From Comamonadaceae bacterium (lineage in GTDB: Bacteria > Pseudomonadota > Gammaproteobacteria > Burkholderiales > Burkholderiaceae_C): a stretch of DNA of 64,000 bases. The stretch spans positions 1-64,000 of the forward strand of contig JAIXXF010000033.1 in assembly GCA_027490925.1 (NCBI GenBank), given 5' to 3'. The translations under genes and the position numbers were made by a program. Positions 8,007 to 17,387 of the stretch are shown one piece after another. Position 1 is the first letter of the stretch. The number at the start of each line of letters is the position of its first letter. Below the pieces are notes generated by a model, which worked only from the letters and a program-made list of their open reading frames with translations, did no database searches and was not told the DNA's origin.

Positions 8007-9092
8007 TCAACCAACCAGCGCCACCCCTTTCACCTGGGCATACACCTGCTTGCCCCGTGTCAGTGCCAGCGCGTCGGCCGATCTGGCGGTGATCCTCGCC
8101 AAAAGACGGGTGCCCCCCGCGTCCAGCCCAACCATGACCTGCCCTGGGCCATCGGGCGACAAGTCGGTCACCGTCACTGGCAATACGTTGAGGATGCTGG
8201 TCGCCGGGTGCTGCTCCAACGTCAGACTCACATCACGTGCCTGCACCCGCAGACGCACGCTGTGTCCCAGAGGCAGGCGGGCGCCACTGGCCTGGGTGAG
8301 CGTGAAGTGCCCGCCGGGAAATTCCGCGCGGCTCAAGTGGTAGTGCGTGTCGTGGCCGGTGATCCGCCCGGTGACAAGCGCACTCGCGGCATCGCCGTGC
8401 CCCAGCGGCAGGTCGAGCCGGGTGAGCAGGTCGCCAGTGTCGCCCTGGGCCACCACCTTCCCTTGGTCGAGCAGCACCAGGTGGTCTGCCAGCCGCACCA
8501 CCTCGTCAGGGGAGTGGGTCACATACACGATGGGGATGCTGAGTTCGTCATGCAGGCGCTGCAGGTACGGCAGGATCTCTTCTTTGCGTTTCACATCCAG
8601 CGCGGCCAAAGGCTCGTCCATCAGCAAAATGCGCGGGCTCGTCGCCAACGCCCGGGCGATGGCCACCCGCTGCCGCTCCCCGCCTGACAAGCTCTCGGGC
8701 ATGCGCTTCAGCAGATGCTCCAGCCCCAGCAAGGCCACCGCATGGTCCAGTGACACCTGGCGATGCGCCACCGGAATTCGGCACATGCCATACGCCAGGT
8801 TGCCCTGTACGTTGAGGTGGGAGAACAAGCTGGCTTCTTGAAACACGTACCCCAGGTCGCGTTGGTGGGTGGGCCTGAACACCCGCTGGCCGTCTTGCCA
8901 CACGTCGCCATTGACGCTCAAGTACCCGGTCGGTATTTCCTCCAACCCGGCCATGAGCCGAAGCACGGTGGTTTTGCCCGAGCCTGAGTGGCCAAAGAGC
9001 GCGGTCAACCCCTGACCCGGCAGAGCGAGGTCAACGTTGAGCGAGAAACCGCTTCGCGCCAGAGAGAAGCGTGCCAAGACCTGCCTACTCAT
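8007..9092 (-). CDS. modC: molybdate ABC transporter ATP-binding protein ModC
   Basis: ATPase of the high-affinity molybdate importer, 361 residues. Walker [10 protein letters not shown] (about 34-42), signature [15 protein letters not shown] (about 136-150) and Walker [13 protein letters not shown] (about 155-166) are intact. Residues about 290-358 form the TOBE/Mop-like domain typical of ModC, with repeats such as [14 protein letters not shown]. It overlaps modB by four bases (ATGA) and ends 2 bp from the stop of the convergent frameshifted gene. It is the last gene of modABC. Confidence 0.93.
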   Translation of the reverse strand: MSRQVLARFSLARSGFSLNVDLALPGQGLTALFGHSGSGKTTVLRLMAGLEEIPTGYLSVNGDVWQDGQRVFRPTHQRDLGYVFQEASLFSHLNVQGNLAYGMCRIPVAHRQVSLDHAVALLGLEHLLKRMPESLSGGERQRVAIARALATSPRILLMDEPLAALDVKRKEEILPYLQRLHDELSIPIVYVTHSPDEVVRLADHLVLLDQGKVVAQGDTGDLLTRLDLPLGHGDAASALVTGRITGHDTHYHLSRAEFPGGHFTLTQASGARLPLGHSVRLRVQARDVSLTLEQHPATSILNVLPVTVTDLSPDGPGQVMVGLDAGGTRLLARITARSADALALTRGKQVYAQVKGVALVG

Positions 9093-9772
9093 CCTTTTTC
9101 CCTGCGTTTGCCAGTGGGGTTGAAGGCGTAGAGGGCCAGCAGCACGGTGAATGAAAACACCAACATCACCGCTGCCAGCCGGTGCGCGTCGGCGTACTCC
9201 AGTGCTTCTACGTGGTCGTAAATTTGTACCGCCACGACCCGGGTCTCGTTCGGGATGTTGCCGCCCACCATCAGCACCACGCCGAACTCGCCCACGGTGT
9301 GGGCAAAACCCATCACCGCGGCGGTGAGGTAGCCGGGCTTCGCCAGGGGCAGTACCACACTGAAGAAGGTGTCTAACGGCGACGCCCGCAGCGTGGCTGC
9401 GGCTTCCATCGGCCGGTCACCCAGTGCCTCGAACGCATTCTGGATCGGCTGCACCACGAAGGGCAGCGAGTAGAAGACCGAAGCCACCAACAGGCCCCAA
9501 AAAGTGAAAGGCAACACCCCCAAGCCCAGTGACTGGGTGAGTTGCCCCACCGGGCCTTGAGGCCCCAGGCCCACCAGCAGGTAAAAGCCCAGCACAGAAG
9601 GCGGCAAGACGATGGGCAAGGCCACCACCGCACCGACGGGTCCTTTGACCCAGGAACGGGTGCGCGCCAACCACCACGCCAAAGGCGTGCCCAGCAACAG
9701 CAAGATCAGTGTGGTGAGCCCTGCCAGCCTCAGGGTGAGCCCTATCGCACCCAGATCGGACTCGCTCAGCAT
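9089..9772 (-). CDS. modB: molybdate ABC transporter permease ModB
   Basis: Inner-membrane permease of the molybdate importer, 227 residues with about five helices. The family segments [16 protein letters not shown] (about 50-65) and [20 protein letters not shown] (about 161-180) are present, with the ATPase-coupling loop between ([14 protein letters not shown]). It starts 4 bp after the modA stop and overlaps modC by four bases, so modABC is a single transcript on the minus strand. Confidence 0.93.
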   Translation of the reverse strand: MLSESDLGAIGLTLRLAGLTTLILLLLGTPLAWWLARTRSWVKGPVGAVVALPIVLPPSVLGFYLLVGLGPQGPVGQLTQSLGLGVLPFTFWGLLVASVFYSLPFVVQPIQNAFEALGDRPMEAAATLRASPLDTFFSVVLPLAKPGYLTAAVMGFAHTVGEFGVVLMVGGNIPNETRVVAVQIYDHVEALEYADAHRLAAVMLVFSFTVLLALYAFNPTGKRREKG

Positions 9773-9776
9773 GGCG

Positions 9777-10541
<765 letters not shown>

Positions 10542-10543
10542 TC

Positions 10544-10571
10544 ATCGGTATTTATTTGAGTATATAACGCT
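10544..10571. promoter_or_regulatory. ModE-box-like operator between modA and modE
   Basis: The dyad ATCGGTATTTA (10544-10554), 6-nt spacer, TATATAACGCT (10561-10571) has 8 of 11 positions complementary. It matches the known ModE operator pattern (CGnTATATA, 6-7 nt, TATATnACG). It sits 18 bp upstream of the modA start and about 100 bp upstream of modE, where a repressor would block modABC and possibly its own gene. Confidence 0.75.
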
Positions 10572-10674
10572 TACTCTGTCGACTGCTTTGCGCGGTGCGT
10601 GCGTGATGTGTCTTGGCCAGACAGCAAAATTGGCTGAGGCAAGTGAAGTTTTTGGCCTCTGTTATCTTCCCGGA

Positions 10675-11499
10675 ATGCGAATCAAGCGGCACTTACCTCT
10701 CTCAGGCAAGCTCGTTTTCGAGACCCCTGCAGGGGCAGTGTTGAGCGAAGCGCGCATTCGCTTGCTGGAAGCGATCGGCACGCATGGCTCTTTGAGCCGT
10801 GCAGCCAAAGATGTTCCGCTGTCCTACAAGGCTGCGTGGGACACGTTAGACGCGATGAATAGCCTGTCGGAGTTGCCACTGGTGGTGCGCACCACGGGGG
10901 GGCAACACGGCGGGGGCACTCAGCTCACGGCGCATGGCCGCCACATCGTCGCGCTGTACCGTGCGATGGAAAGCTCGCAACAGGACATCCTCAACCAATT
11001 GGCCGCAGCGCCGTTACAAAGCCAAGAAGCGCAGAAGAAAAACGCACTGCGAACCTTGATCCGGCGCATGTCGGTCAAAACCAGCGCGCGCAACCAGTTC
11101 GAAGGCCGGGTGGTGTCATTGGACGACGCAGCCGGTTTGGTCCATGTGGGTCTGGAACTGGCGGGTGCCGAGTCGATGGTGGCCTGTGTCACCAGTGGTT
11201 CGGTCCGCCACATGGGCTTGGTGCTTGGCGCACAGGCGCATGCGCTGGTCAAGGCACCGGCGGTATCGTTGACTTTGGCTGCGCCACGGCGACACGCCTC
11301 CCGCAACGCATTTCGTGGCCACTTGACCCATGTGAGCGCAGGTGAAAGCCGCACAGAAGCGACCCTGGTGACCGCGACAGGTCTCGCTGTGACCGCCAGC
11401 TTGCCCAATTCCTTGGCGGTCGCTCGCGGTGTCGCGAAGGGCCAGGAGGCTTGTGCCAGTTTTGCTTTTGACAGTGTGATTTTGGCGACGTTCGCCTGA
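10675..11499 (+). CDS. modE: molybdate-responsive transcriptional regulator ModE
   Basis: A 274-residue ModE. The N-terminal winged helix (about residues 1-115) has the family segment GSLSRAAKDVPLSYKAAWDTLDAMN followed by RTTGGQHGGGTQLTAHG. Two Mop domains follow (about 130-195 and 200-272), which bind molybdate at the dimer interface: ARNQFEGRVVSLDDAAGLVHV and ASRNAFRGHLTHV. The ATG at 10675 matches the usual ModE N-terminus; the frame is open further upstream but would run through modA and the operator. Divergent from modABC. Confidence 0.93.
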   Translation: MRIKRHLPLSGKLVFETPAGAVLSEARIRLLEAIGTHGSLSRAAKDVPLSYKAAWDTLDAMNSLSELPLVVRTTGGQHGGGTQLTAHGRHIVALYRAMESSQQDILNQLAAAPLQSQEAQKKNALRTLIRRMSVKTSARNQFEGRVVSLDDAAGLVHVGLELAGAESMVACVTSGSVRHMGLVLGAQAHALVKAPAVSLTLAAPRRHASRNAFRGHLTHVSAGESRTEATLVTATGLAVTASLPNSLAVARGVAKGQEACASFAFDSVILATFA

Positions 11500-11626
11500 C
11501 CCGGCCCAGTCATCCCAGGGCAGCACTCGGCACGGACCGTTTCGGCAACGCCCCGATGCATCAGGGCGTCCAGCCCGTATGCCCAGGTTGGCCGCGGGAC
11601 GGCGCCGGAGCAAGCGGTCTGAATGC

Positions 11627-12766
11627 TTACTTTTGCCGCGCCAGGCCCAGCTTGCGGTACACCGTGGCGCGGCTGATGCCCAGCTTGCGCGCGGCGGCCA
11701 TGACGTTGCCACGGGCCTCCTCCACCGCGCTTTTGATGAGCGCGATCTCAACGTCCTTGAGTGGCATGGCCACGTCGGTGTGGTCGTGCCGTGGCAGACG
11801 TTGGGCGCTTGTTTGTCCTGGTTCCAGGGCCAGAGCCTGCAGCCGCAGGCCTGTCCACAACGGCGCTTCGATCGGCGCCCCCCCTCGGCCTGCCGCGTCA
11901 AACAGCGACTCGAACGGCATGGCGAACAGGTCGCTGCAGTGCATGGAAGGGCCTTTGCGCGGCACCAAACGGGTGACCATTTGGCGGGCGATGCTATTGG
12001 CGCCCACCACCACGCCATCACGGTCCACGCAAACGAGGCCGTCGCCGTCGTCGCCCATTGCCCGGCCGGGCCAGTTCAAGCGAATCACCAGCGCGTGTGG
12101 GCGCTGCAGCACCATCGCGTTCTCAATGCTGAGAGCCGATTGCGCCACCAGATGCACCAGCTCGGGCCGTTCGGGTTGTTCGATGCCAGTCACGTCCAGC
12201 ATGCCTGCGCAGTGGCCGTCGGGGCCAAAGATGGGTGCGCCCGCGCAACTGTAGTAGCGCATATCGGTGTAGAAGTGCTCGCCCCGGTGCAGCCAAACCG
12301 GGTGCAGTTCTTTGAGTGCCGTGCTGATCGCGCTGGTGCCGACGCTGCGCTCGGACAGGTCCACACCCACCCGGGTGATCAGGCTGGCGCGACGGTCCAT
12401 CGGGTCGATGGGTCCGTTGGCACCCACCACCACACCGTCTGCGCTGGTGAGGATGGTGAAGTAGCGCATGTCGGCAATCGCGCGGCTGAGCTGCTCCAAC
12501 ACCGGACGACCGGCCTGCACTAGCAGTTCGTTCGCGTCCAGCGTGCGCTGCGCCTGCTCGGCGGGCAGCACGTCGAACGCCAAACGCTGGTTAGGGCTGC
12601 GGGAGCGGTCCAGGCAGCGCTGCCAGGATTCGGCGATCCATTCCCGCTGCTGTAACTCTGCCGAAACCATGTTCTGCGATGGTGCGTGCCCGTCCAACAG
12701 GGCCCGGCGCGCACGTTCGATCGCGGCCAGTCGGTCGGTGTCTTGTGCGGCGGCGAGATCGTTCAT
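11627..12766 (-). CDS. GAF-domain / Fis-type HTH regulator (AcoR-like, no AAA+ domain)
   Basis: About 379 residues from the ATG at 12766; an in-frame ATG at 12847 would add 27 poorly conserved residues. The N-terminal half resembles the sensor part of AcoR-type sigma54 activators (IAESWQRCLDRS, then a GAF domain about 75-220 with GAPIFGPDGHCAGMLDVTG). The C-terminus is a Fis-type helix-turn-helix (NVMAAARKLGISRATVYRKLG). The central AAA+ sigma54-interaction domain is absent, so it cannot drive sigma54 open-complex formation in the usual way. It is divergent from xdhC and may regulate it. Confidence 0.8.
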   Translation of the reverse strand: MNDLAAAQDTDRLAAIERARRALLDGHAPSQNMVSAELQQREWIAESWQRCLDRSRSPNQRLAFDVLPAEQAQRTLDANELLVQAGRPVLEQLSRAIADMRYFTILTSADGVVVGANGPIDPMDRRASLITRVGVDLSERSVGTSAISTALKELHPVWLHRGEHFYTDMRYYSCAGAPIFGPDGHCAGMLDVTGIEQPERPELVHLVAQSALSIENAMVLQRPHALVIRLNWPGRAMGDDGDGLVCVDRDGVVVGANSIARQMVTRLVPRKGPSMHCSDLFAMPFESLFDAAGRGGAPIEAPLWTGLRLQALALEPGQTSAQRLPRHDHTDVAMPLKDVEIALIKSAVEEARGNVMAAARKLGISRATVYRKLGLARQK

Positions 12767-12966
12767 GGGGTCGTGCGTTTGGCGCGCAATGCACCTTGTG
12801 TGATTTTGGTGCGTTTCTGGCCCTGCTGGGGGCTGCTCAGAGTGCATCTTCCCTAGGGTTTAGCCTAAGCTGAATCGGATGCGGCGAGCACCACTTGCAT
12901 GGCGGCACAACGGGATAATCGGTGCCGAGAACCCGCCCAAAACAATGGCGGCAGAGGACACAGGCG

Positions 12967-14046
12967 ATGGAAAATTTGGATGTGATGGTGCTGCGCACCC
13001 TGCGCGACTGGCGCCTGGCTGGCAAGCGCGGTCTATTGGCCACAGTGGTGCGGACCTGGGGGTCGTCCCCCCGGCCCGTGGGGTCCATCATGGCGTTGTG
13101 TGAAGACGGCGCGGTGGTGGGTTCGGTGTCGGGTGGCTGCATCGAAGACGACCTGATCTACCGGTTCACCCAGGCGTACGCGGGCAAGGACGCGGCCCAT
13201 GCCATTCCCTCGGGCGCGCCCGGTTTCGTCAAGTACGGCATCACCGCCGACGAGGCCCACCGCTTCGGTTTGCCCTGCGGCGGTACCCTGGAGCTCTTGC
13301 TGGAATACGACCCGTCGGCCGAGGCGCTCGCCGATTTGGTGCGCGCGCTGGAAGGCGGTCGTTTGATGCAACGTGTGGTGCGCCTCAGCGACGGCGAGGT
13401 GAGTTTGACCGAGGCACTCGCACCGGCGGAGCTGGCCGTGACCGACACGCAGCTGGTCAACACCTTCGGGCCCGAGTACCGCATGCTGCTAATTGGCGCG
13501 GGCCAGCTCACCGAATACTTGGCGACCATGGCCCTGTTCAGTGGCTTTTCGGTCACAGTGTGCGACCCGCGCGAGGAGTACCGTGGTGCTTGGTCGGTGC
13601 CCGGCGCCACGGTGGTGAGCGAGATGCCCGACGATGTCGTCACTGCGTTTCGGCCCGACCGACGCAGCTGCGTGGTGGCGTTGACGCACGACCCCAAGCT
13701 GGACGATCTGGCCTTGCTGGAGGCACTCAAAACCGATGCGTTCTACGTCGGCGCCATTGGTTCGCGTCGCAACAACGAAGCGCGCCAGGAACGCATGATC
13801 GAGCACTTCGAGCAGACCGAAGCGTCTCTTGTGCGGCTGCGCGGTCCAATCGGGATTTACATCGGCAGCAAGACACCGCCCGAGATCGCGGTCAGCGTGA
13901 TGGCCGAGATCCTGGCAGTGAAAAACAACGTCACGTTGCCGCGTGACATGCACGTCGCCCACGCCAAAAACGAACTCGCCATCAAAGCGAACGACCCCGG
14001 TGTGCTGGTGTGCGGTGTGCGCCGCGAGCCCGCCACCGCAGCTTGA
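12967..14046 (+). CDS. xdhC: XdhC-family molybdenum-cofactor insertion/maturation protein
   Basis: A 359-residue XdhC/CoxI-family protein; these bind molybdenum cofactor and help its sulfuration and insertion into xanthine dehydrogenase-type enzymes. The N-terminal XdhC/CoxI domain (about 10-80) has WGSSPRPVGSIMAL and VSGGCIEDDL; the segment FGLPCGGTLELLLEY follows. A Rossmann-like C-terminal domain begins LLIGAGQLTEYLATMA and includes YVGAIGSRRNNEARQERM. The ATG at 12967 is preceded by AGGA and fits the family start. No molybdenum hydroxylase gene is in the window, so the client is unknown. Confidence 0.88.
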   Translation: MENLDVMVLRTLRDWRLAGKRGLLATVVRTWGSSPRPVGSIMALCEDGAVVGSVSGGCIEDDLIYRFTQAYAGKDAAHAIPSGAPGFVKYGITADEAHRFGLPCGGTLELLLEYDPSAEALADLVRALEGGRLMQRVVRLSDGEVSLTEALAPAELAVTDTQLVNTFGPEYRMLLIGAGQLTEYLATMALFSGFSVTVCDPREEYRGAWSVPGATVVSEMPDDVVTAFRPDRRSCVVALTHDPKLDDLALLEALKTDAFYVGAIGSRRNNEARQERMIEHFEQTEASLVRLRGPIGIYIGSKTPPEIAVSVMAEILAVKNNVTLPRDMHVAHAKNELAIKANDPGVLVCGVRREPATAA

Positions 14047-14121
14047 GGGGTCTGCCAGGCGAGTGGAAATTCGGCCCGCTCGCCATGGTGAAACGTTTTC
14101 GATGGCTGTTGGTGAGAAAAA

Positions 14122-14172
14122 GGCTGTCAGCCCCCGTCGGAACTCAATTCATTGCTGCTTTTTTTGTAGCGC
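14122..14172. repeat. dispersed ~51-bp palindromic element, intergenic copy
   Basis: The module GGCTGTCAGCCC (14122-14133) is followed about 20 nt later by GCTGCTTTTTTTGTAGCGC (14154-14172). The same two-hairpin layout and length occur at 5783, 20498, 46546 and 54941. The 251 bp between xdhC and the next gene hold this element and no convincing coding sequence. Confidence 0.6.
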
Positions 14173-14297
14173 TTTTCTCGGTCGCTTTCACCAAGGTGGT
14201 GACGGGTGGTTGGATTCCCTTAGCGTTCAAACCTTTTTTCGGGCCCACTGGTACGCTTTCTGGCGCGGTGGCGTGACGCGCCGCAACGCGGGGTCTT

Positions 14298-14633
14298 TCA
14301 ATGGGTATCGCGCGGTGGCCGCATGGTGGAGGGTGGCGCCTTGCCCGACCGGTTGAACGGCTGGCCCTGTACCGTCAAGCCCGCATCGGAAAGTTGGCTG
14401 GCGGTGGCTGCCTTCACGCCGCGCACGCGGCGCATCAGGTCGGGCCAATCTTGAAACGGCGCGGCGTCCCGTTCCGCCAGCATCGCGCGCGAGAGCGCAG
14501 GCCCGATGCCACGGACGCCGTCCAACTCGGCGACCGTGGCGTGGTTGATTTCCACTGCTGCCGTGGGCAGCCACAGCATCGCCAGCACCGCGGAGCATGC
14601 CGCACGGCACATCGACAGGGGTTTGAGCCGCAT
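14298..14633 (-). CDS. ComEA-like helix-hairpin-helix DNA-binding protein
   Basis: A 111-residue protein with a Sec-like signal sequence (about 1-25, ending LPTAAVEINH) and a helix-hairpin-helix domain (about 28-85: NHATVAELDGVRGIGPALSRAML). This resembles secreted ComEA-type proteins that bind incoming DNA during transformation. Divergent from the glycosyltransferase gene, with only about 50 bp between starts. No other competence genes are nearby. Confidence 0.8.
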   Translation of the reverse strand: MRLKPLSMCRAACSAVLAMLWLPTAAVEINHATVAELDGVRGIGPALSRAMLAERDAAPFQDWPDLMRRVRGVKAATASQLSDAGLTVQGQPFNRSGKAPPSTMRPPRDTH

Positions 14634-14682
14634 GGAGGCATCCTTGTGCTGGGGCGGGGTGGCCGGTCCTTATACTCCTCGC

Positions 14683-15441
14683 ATGACCGTTGTGGATGAT
14701 ACGAACAAAGCCCGGCCCCGCTTGGTGATCTGCATGAAGTGGGGTACCAAGTACGGTCCCGAGTATGTGGACCGGCTCTACGGCATGGTGCGGCGCCACC
14801 TTTCTGGCCCGCTGCGCTTTGTGTGCCTGACCGACGACGCCACCGGGGTGCGACCCGAGGTGGAGTGCCTGCCGCTGCCCTACCTGAACCTGAGCCAGCC
14901 CGAGGGCCCAGAGCGGGCTTGGAAAAAGCTGACGATCTTCAACGAAAACCTGCATGGCCTCAGCGGCACTGCGCTGTTTCTGGACCTGGACATCGTCATC
15001 GTCGACAAAATCGACTGCTTTTTCGAGGCCCCAGGCGAGTTCCTGATCATCCACGACTGGAAGCGACCATGGCGCGTGACCGGCAATTCGTCGGTGTACC
15101 GTTTCGAGCTGCTGAAACACGGTGACGTGTTGAGCCACTTCATTGCCCACTTTGCCGACATCCGCCGCCAGCACCGCAACGAGCAGGCTTATCTGTCCGA
15201 GCACATGCACCAGCGCGGTTTGATGGGCTATTGGCCCGCGGACTGGTGTGTGAGCTTCAAGTACCACTGCATCCCGTCTTGGCCCACCAATTACTGGCGA
15301 GAGCCTGTATTTCCAGCCAATACCCGGATCGTGGTGTTCCATGGGGAGGTGAACCCCCCCGACGCCTTGGTGGGGCGGCGGAACCGGCGCTTCCGGTTCA
15401 TCCGCCCAGCGCGCTGGATCAGCCGTTTTTGGGTCGCCTGA
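14683..15441 (+). CDS. small GT-A-type glycosyltransferase-like protein
   Basis: A 252-residue soluble protein that looks like a short glycosyltransferase. It has an N-terminal nucleotide-sugar-binding pattern (LVICMKWGTKYGPEYVDRLY) and a DxD-like metal motif inside LFLDLDIVIVDKID (about residues 105-118), and no membrane helix. The product is not known; the gene stands alone, without polysaccharide or LPS genes around it. The ATG at 14683 was chosen because residues upstream in the open frame belong to the divergent HhH gene region. Confidence 0.65.
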   Translation: MTVVDDTNKARPRLVICMKWGTKYGPEYVDRLYGMVRRHLSGPLRFVCLTDDATGVRPEVECLPLPYLNLSQPEGPERAWKKLTIFNENLHGLSGTALFLDLDIVIVDKIDCFFEAPGEFLIIHDWKRPWRVTGNSSVYRFELLKHGDVLSHFIAHFADIRRQHRNEQAYLSEHMHQRGLMGYWPADWCVSFKYHCIPSWPTNYWREPVFPANTRIVVFHGEVNPPDALVGRRNRRFRFIRPARWISRFWVA

Positions 15442-15497
15442 GGGCCGCTGCAGCGACGGGTTTCAGGCGCAGGCCGACTTGGGACAGCCGCCCCAAG

Positions 15498-16655
15498 TCA
15501 CAACTCTTCCACCCGACGCGGCGGGTAGCTGTCCCACGCTTGGCAGCCCGGGCAATGCCAAAAATGCTGCTTGGCTTCGAATCCGCAGGCGGCGCAGCGG
15601 TAGCGCAGAAGGGGTTTGACCGCGTGGGCCAGCGCTTTTTGCACCTGGGGGTGGGCCTGTCCCGCCCCGGCCTTCTCACCCTCGATCCAGCGCGACGCAG
15701 CCACCAACGAGGGCTCGCGCTCAAGGTGCCGGGCGTACAGATGGCGCCCAGCGGTTGGGTCATTCCCTGCCATGTTGTGGAGCGACACCAGTGCCTCCAG
15801 CACATCTAGGGATGGCGATTGCCCATAGCTCGCGGTGAGCAGCGCTAGCGCTGATGCCCTCAGATCGGGCCTTTGTCCCAACTCGGCCAGCAGGCTGGCG
15901 GCCAAGGGCAGGGCATTCGGCGTGTGCTCGGTCAGAGCGCGCAAGGTCTCCAGGGCCGCGTCGGCCTGTCCGGTGGCGAGCTGTAGCCGCGCCAAATCGA
16001 TCCGCGGTCGGGGCGCCAGCGGGGCGGTCTGCACGGCTTCCAACAAACGCGCCAGTGCCGCATTGGGCTGTTGGCGGCTTTGCAGGGTGAGCGCTTCTTC
16101 GCACAGGTAGTGGGCTAGGCGTCCGTTGAACGCGCCCTGGCCAGAGCTTTCGAGCTTGACAGCAATCTCTGACGCGTGGGGCCAGTCGCGCGAGCGTTCG
16201 TAAATGGCCAGCAGGGCCAGCCGGGCTTGGGCCTCAAAGGGGGTCGACTCCAATTTGCGCAAAGCGTCTTCGGCGCGGTCCAGCAGACCCGCTTTAAGAA
16301 AGTCCAGTGCCAGGGCATGCTGGGCGCGCTCTCGGTCCATGCGGCCCAGATCGCCGCGTGACAGCAAATGTTCGTGTACCCGCACCGCGCGCTCGTACTC
16401 GCCTCGGCGGCGGAACAGGTTGCCCAGCGCGAAGTGCAGCTCGGAGGTGTCCGGGTCATTTTGCACCGCTTCGATGAAGGCATCGATCGCTTGGTCTTGC
16501 TGTTCGTTGAGCAGGAAGTTCAGGCCTTTGAAATAGGCTTTTGGCGCTTGGCGGTTGTCAATGCGCAACTGTCGAAAGTCCAACCGTGAAGCCAGCCAGC
16601 CCAGCACGAAGGCGAGTGGCAGCCCGAGCAGGATCCAGCTGAGGTCAAAGTCCAT
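15498..16655 (-). CDS. lapB: LapB (YciM) LPS assembly/regulation protein
   Basis: Membrane-anchored TPR protein, 385 residues, which in enterics links LPS synthesis to FtsH degradation of LpxC. An N-terminal helix (about 4-22) is followed by RLDFRQLRIDNRQAPKAYF and several TPR repeats to about residue 340. The C-terminal rubredoxin-like knuckle YRCAACGF...HCPGCQAWDS carries four Cys. The ATG at 16655 overlaps the end of lapA by 11 bp and matches the family N-terminus. Last gene of the gyrA-to-lapB run. Confidence 0.92.
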   Translation of the reverse strand: MDFDLSWILLGLPLAFVLGWLASRLDFRQLRIDNRQAPKAYFKGLNFLLNEQQDQAIDAFIEAVQNDPDTSELHFALGNLFRRRGEYERAVRVHEHLLSRGDLGRMDRERAQHALALDFLKAGLLDRAEDALRKLESTPFEAQARLALLAIYERSRDWPHASEIAVKLESSGQGAFNGRLAHYLCEEALTLQSRQQPNAALARLLEAVQTAPLAPRPRIDLARLQLATGQADAALETLRALTEHTPNALPLAASLLAELGQRPDLRASALALLTASYGQSPSLDVLEALVSLHNMAGNDPTAGRHLYARHLEREPSLVAASRWIEGEKAGAGQAHPQVQKALAHAVKPLLRYRCAACGFEAKQHFWHCPGCQAWDSYPPRRVEEL

Positions 16656-16962
16656 AGGGCGGCAGTGCAGCAGGCGGGTTGGGGGCGTGGACGGCAGTGG
16701 CAGCGCTGGAAGCGGTGTCTGCGGTTCGCGCCTTGCGTGCGGCCCGCCGGTGGGTCCACCAGCGCGGCACCATGCCCAGAACCCCAACCGCGACGCCCGC
16801 AGTGAATGCGGTCAACACCACCAACACCATCGGCGCGCGCCACTGCGTGCCAAAGAAAAAATGCAAGACGGTGTCTTGTTGGTTGTTCAGCGCGAAAGCG
16901 AACAGGGTAAAAAAAATGGCTGCCTTGAGTACCCACTCAAGCAGCCACATCAGGTGTTTCAT
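16645..16962 (-). CDS. lapA: LapA-domain inner-membrane protein
   Basis: A 105-residue protein with two membrane helices (about 8-25 and 40-65) separated by the LapA/YciS signature NNQQDTVLHFFFG. A Lys/Arg- and Ala/Pro-rich cytoplasmic tail follows. Paired with lapB as in many proteobacteria, overlapping it by 11 bp. Confidence 0.88.
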   Translation of the reverse strand: MKHLMWLLEWVLKAAIFFTLFAFALNNQQDTVLHFFFGTQWRAPMVLVVLTAFTAGVAVGVLGMVPRWWTHRRAARKARTADTASSAATAVHAPNPPAALPPYGL

Positions 16963-17000
16963 GCGGGTCCTTGGTGGCCCGCCTATTTTATCGGCATGTG

Positions 17001-17321
17001 CTATCGGCTGACTTTGAGCGCCTGCGCTTCCATTTCCTCGGTCCGCTGGTCCACCGCCTCGCGCAGGGCCTTGCCTGGCTTGAAGTGCGGCACCCGTTTT
17101 TCCGGGATGGCCACGCTCTCGCCCGACCGAGGGTTGCGCCCGATGCGGGGAGGGCGGTGGTTCACCGAGAAGCTGCCGAAGCCCCGGATCTCGATCCGGT
17201 GACCCCGAACCAGCGCGTCTCCCATGGCGTCAAGAATGGTCTTGATCGCGAATTCGGCGTCGCGGTGGGTGAGCTGGTTGAACTTGGCGGCCAGTTCCTC
17301 AACGAGGTCAGAACGCGTCAT
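17001..17321 (-). CDS. ihfB: integration host factor subunit beta
   Basis: DNA-bending histone-like protein, 106 residues, half of the IHF heterodimer. The DNABII signature is intact ([21 protein letters not shown], then a [18 protein letters not shown] arm). The ATG at 17321 gives the standard [10 protein letters not shown] start; the frame is open 15 codons further up without homology. It lies 66 bp after rpsA, the common order in beta- and gammaproteobacteria. Confidence 0.95.
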   Translation of the reverse strand: MTRSDLVEELAAKFNQLTHRDAEFAIKTILDAMGDALVRGHRIEIRGFGSFSVNHRPPRIGRNPRSGESVAIPEKRVPHFKPGKALREAVDQRTEEMEAQALKVSR

Positions 17322-17387
17322 CTTTTCCTGGCAAGTGGGCGGGTCGAGCAGGTGGCATGGCCACATTGCATGACCCGCCCCACAAGG

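Noticed and set aside
8005-8687. Continuation of the small molybdopterin-fold frame to 413 codons.
   Set aside because: It runs antisense through modC after a frameshift at the 7904-7942 palindrome; the restored frame ends naturally at 8004.
14010-14276. 88-codon open frame after xdhC with a hydrophobic stretch.
   Set aside because: It overlaps the end of xdhC and its hydrophobic part comes from the repeat at 14122-14172; no start signal or homology seen.
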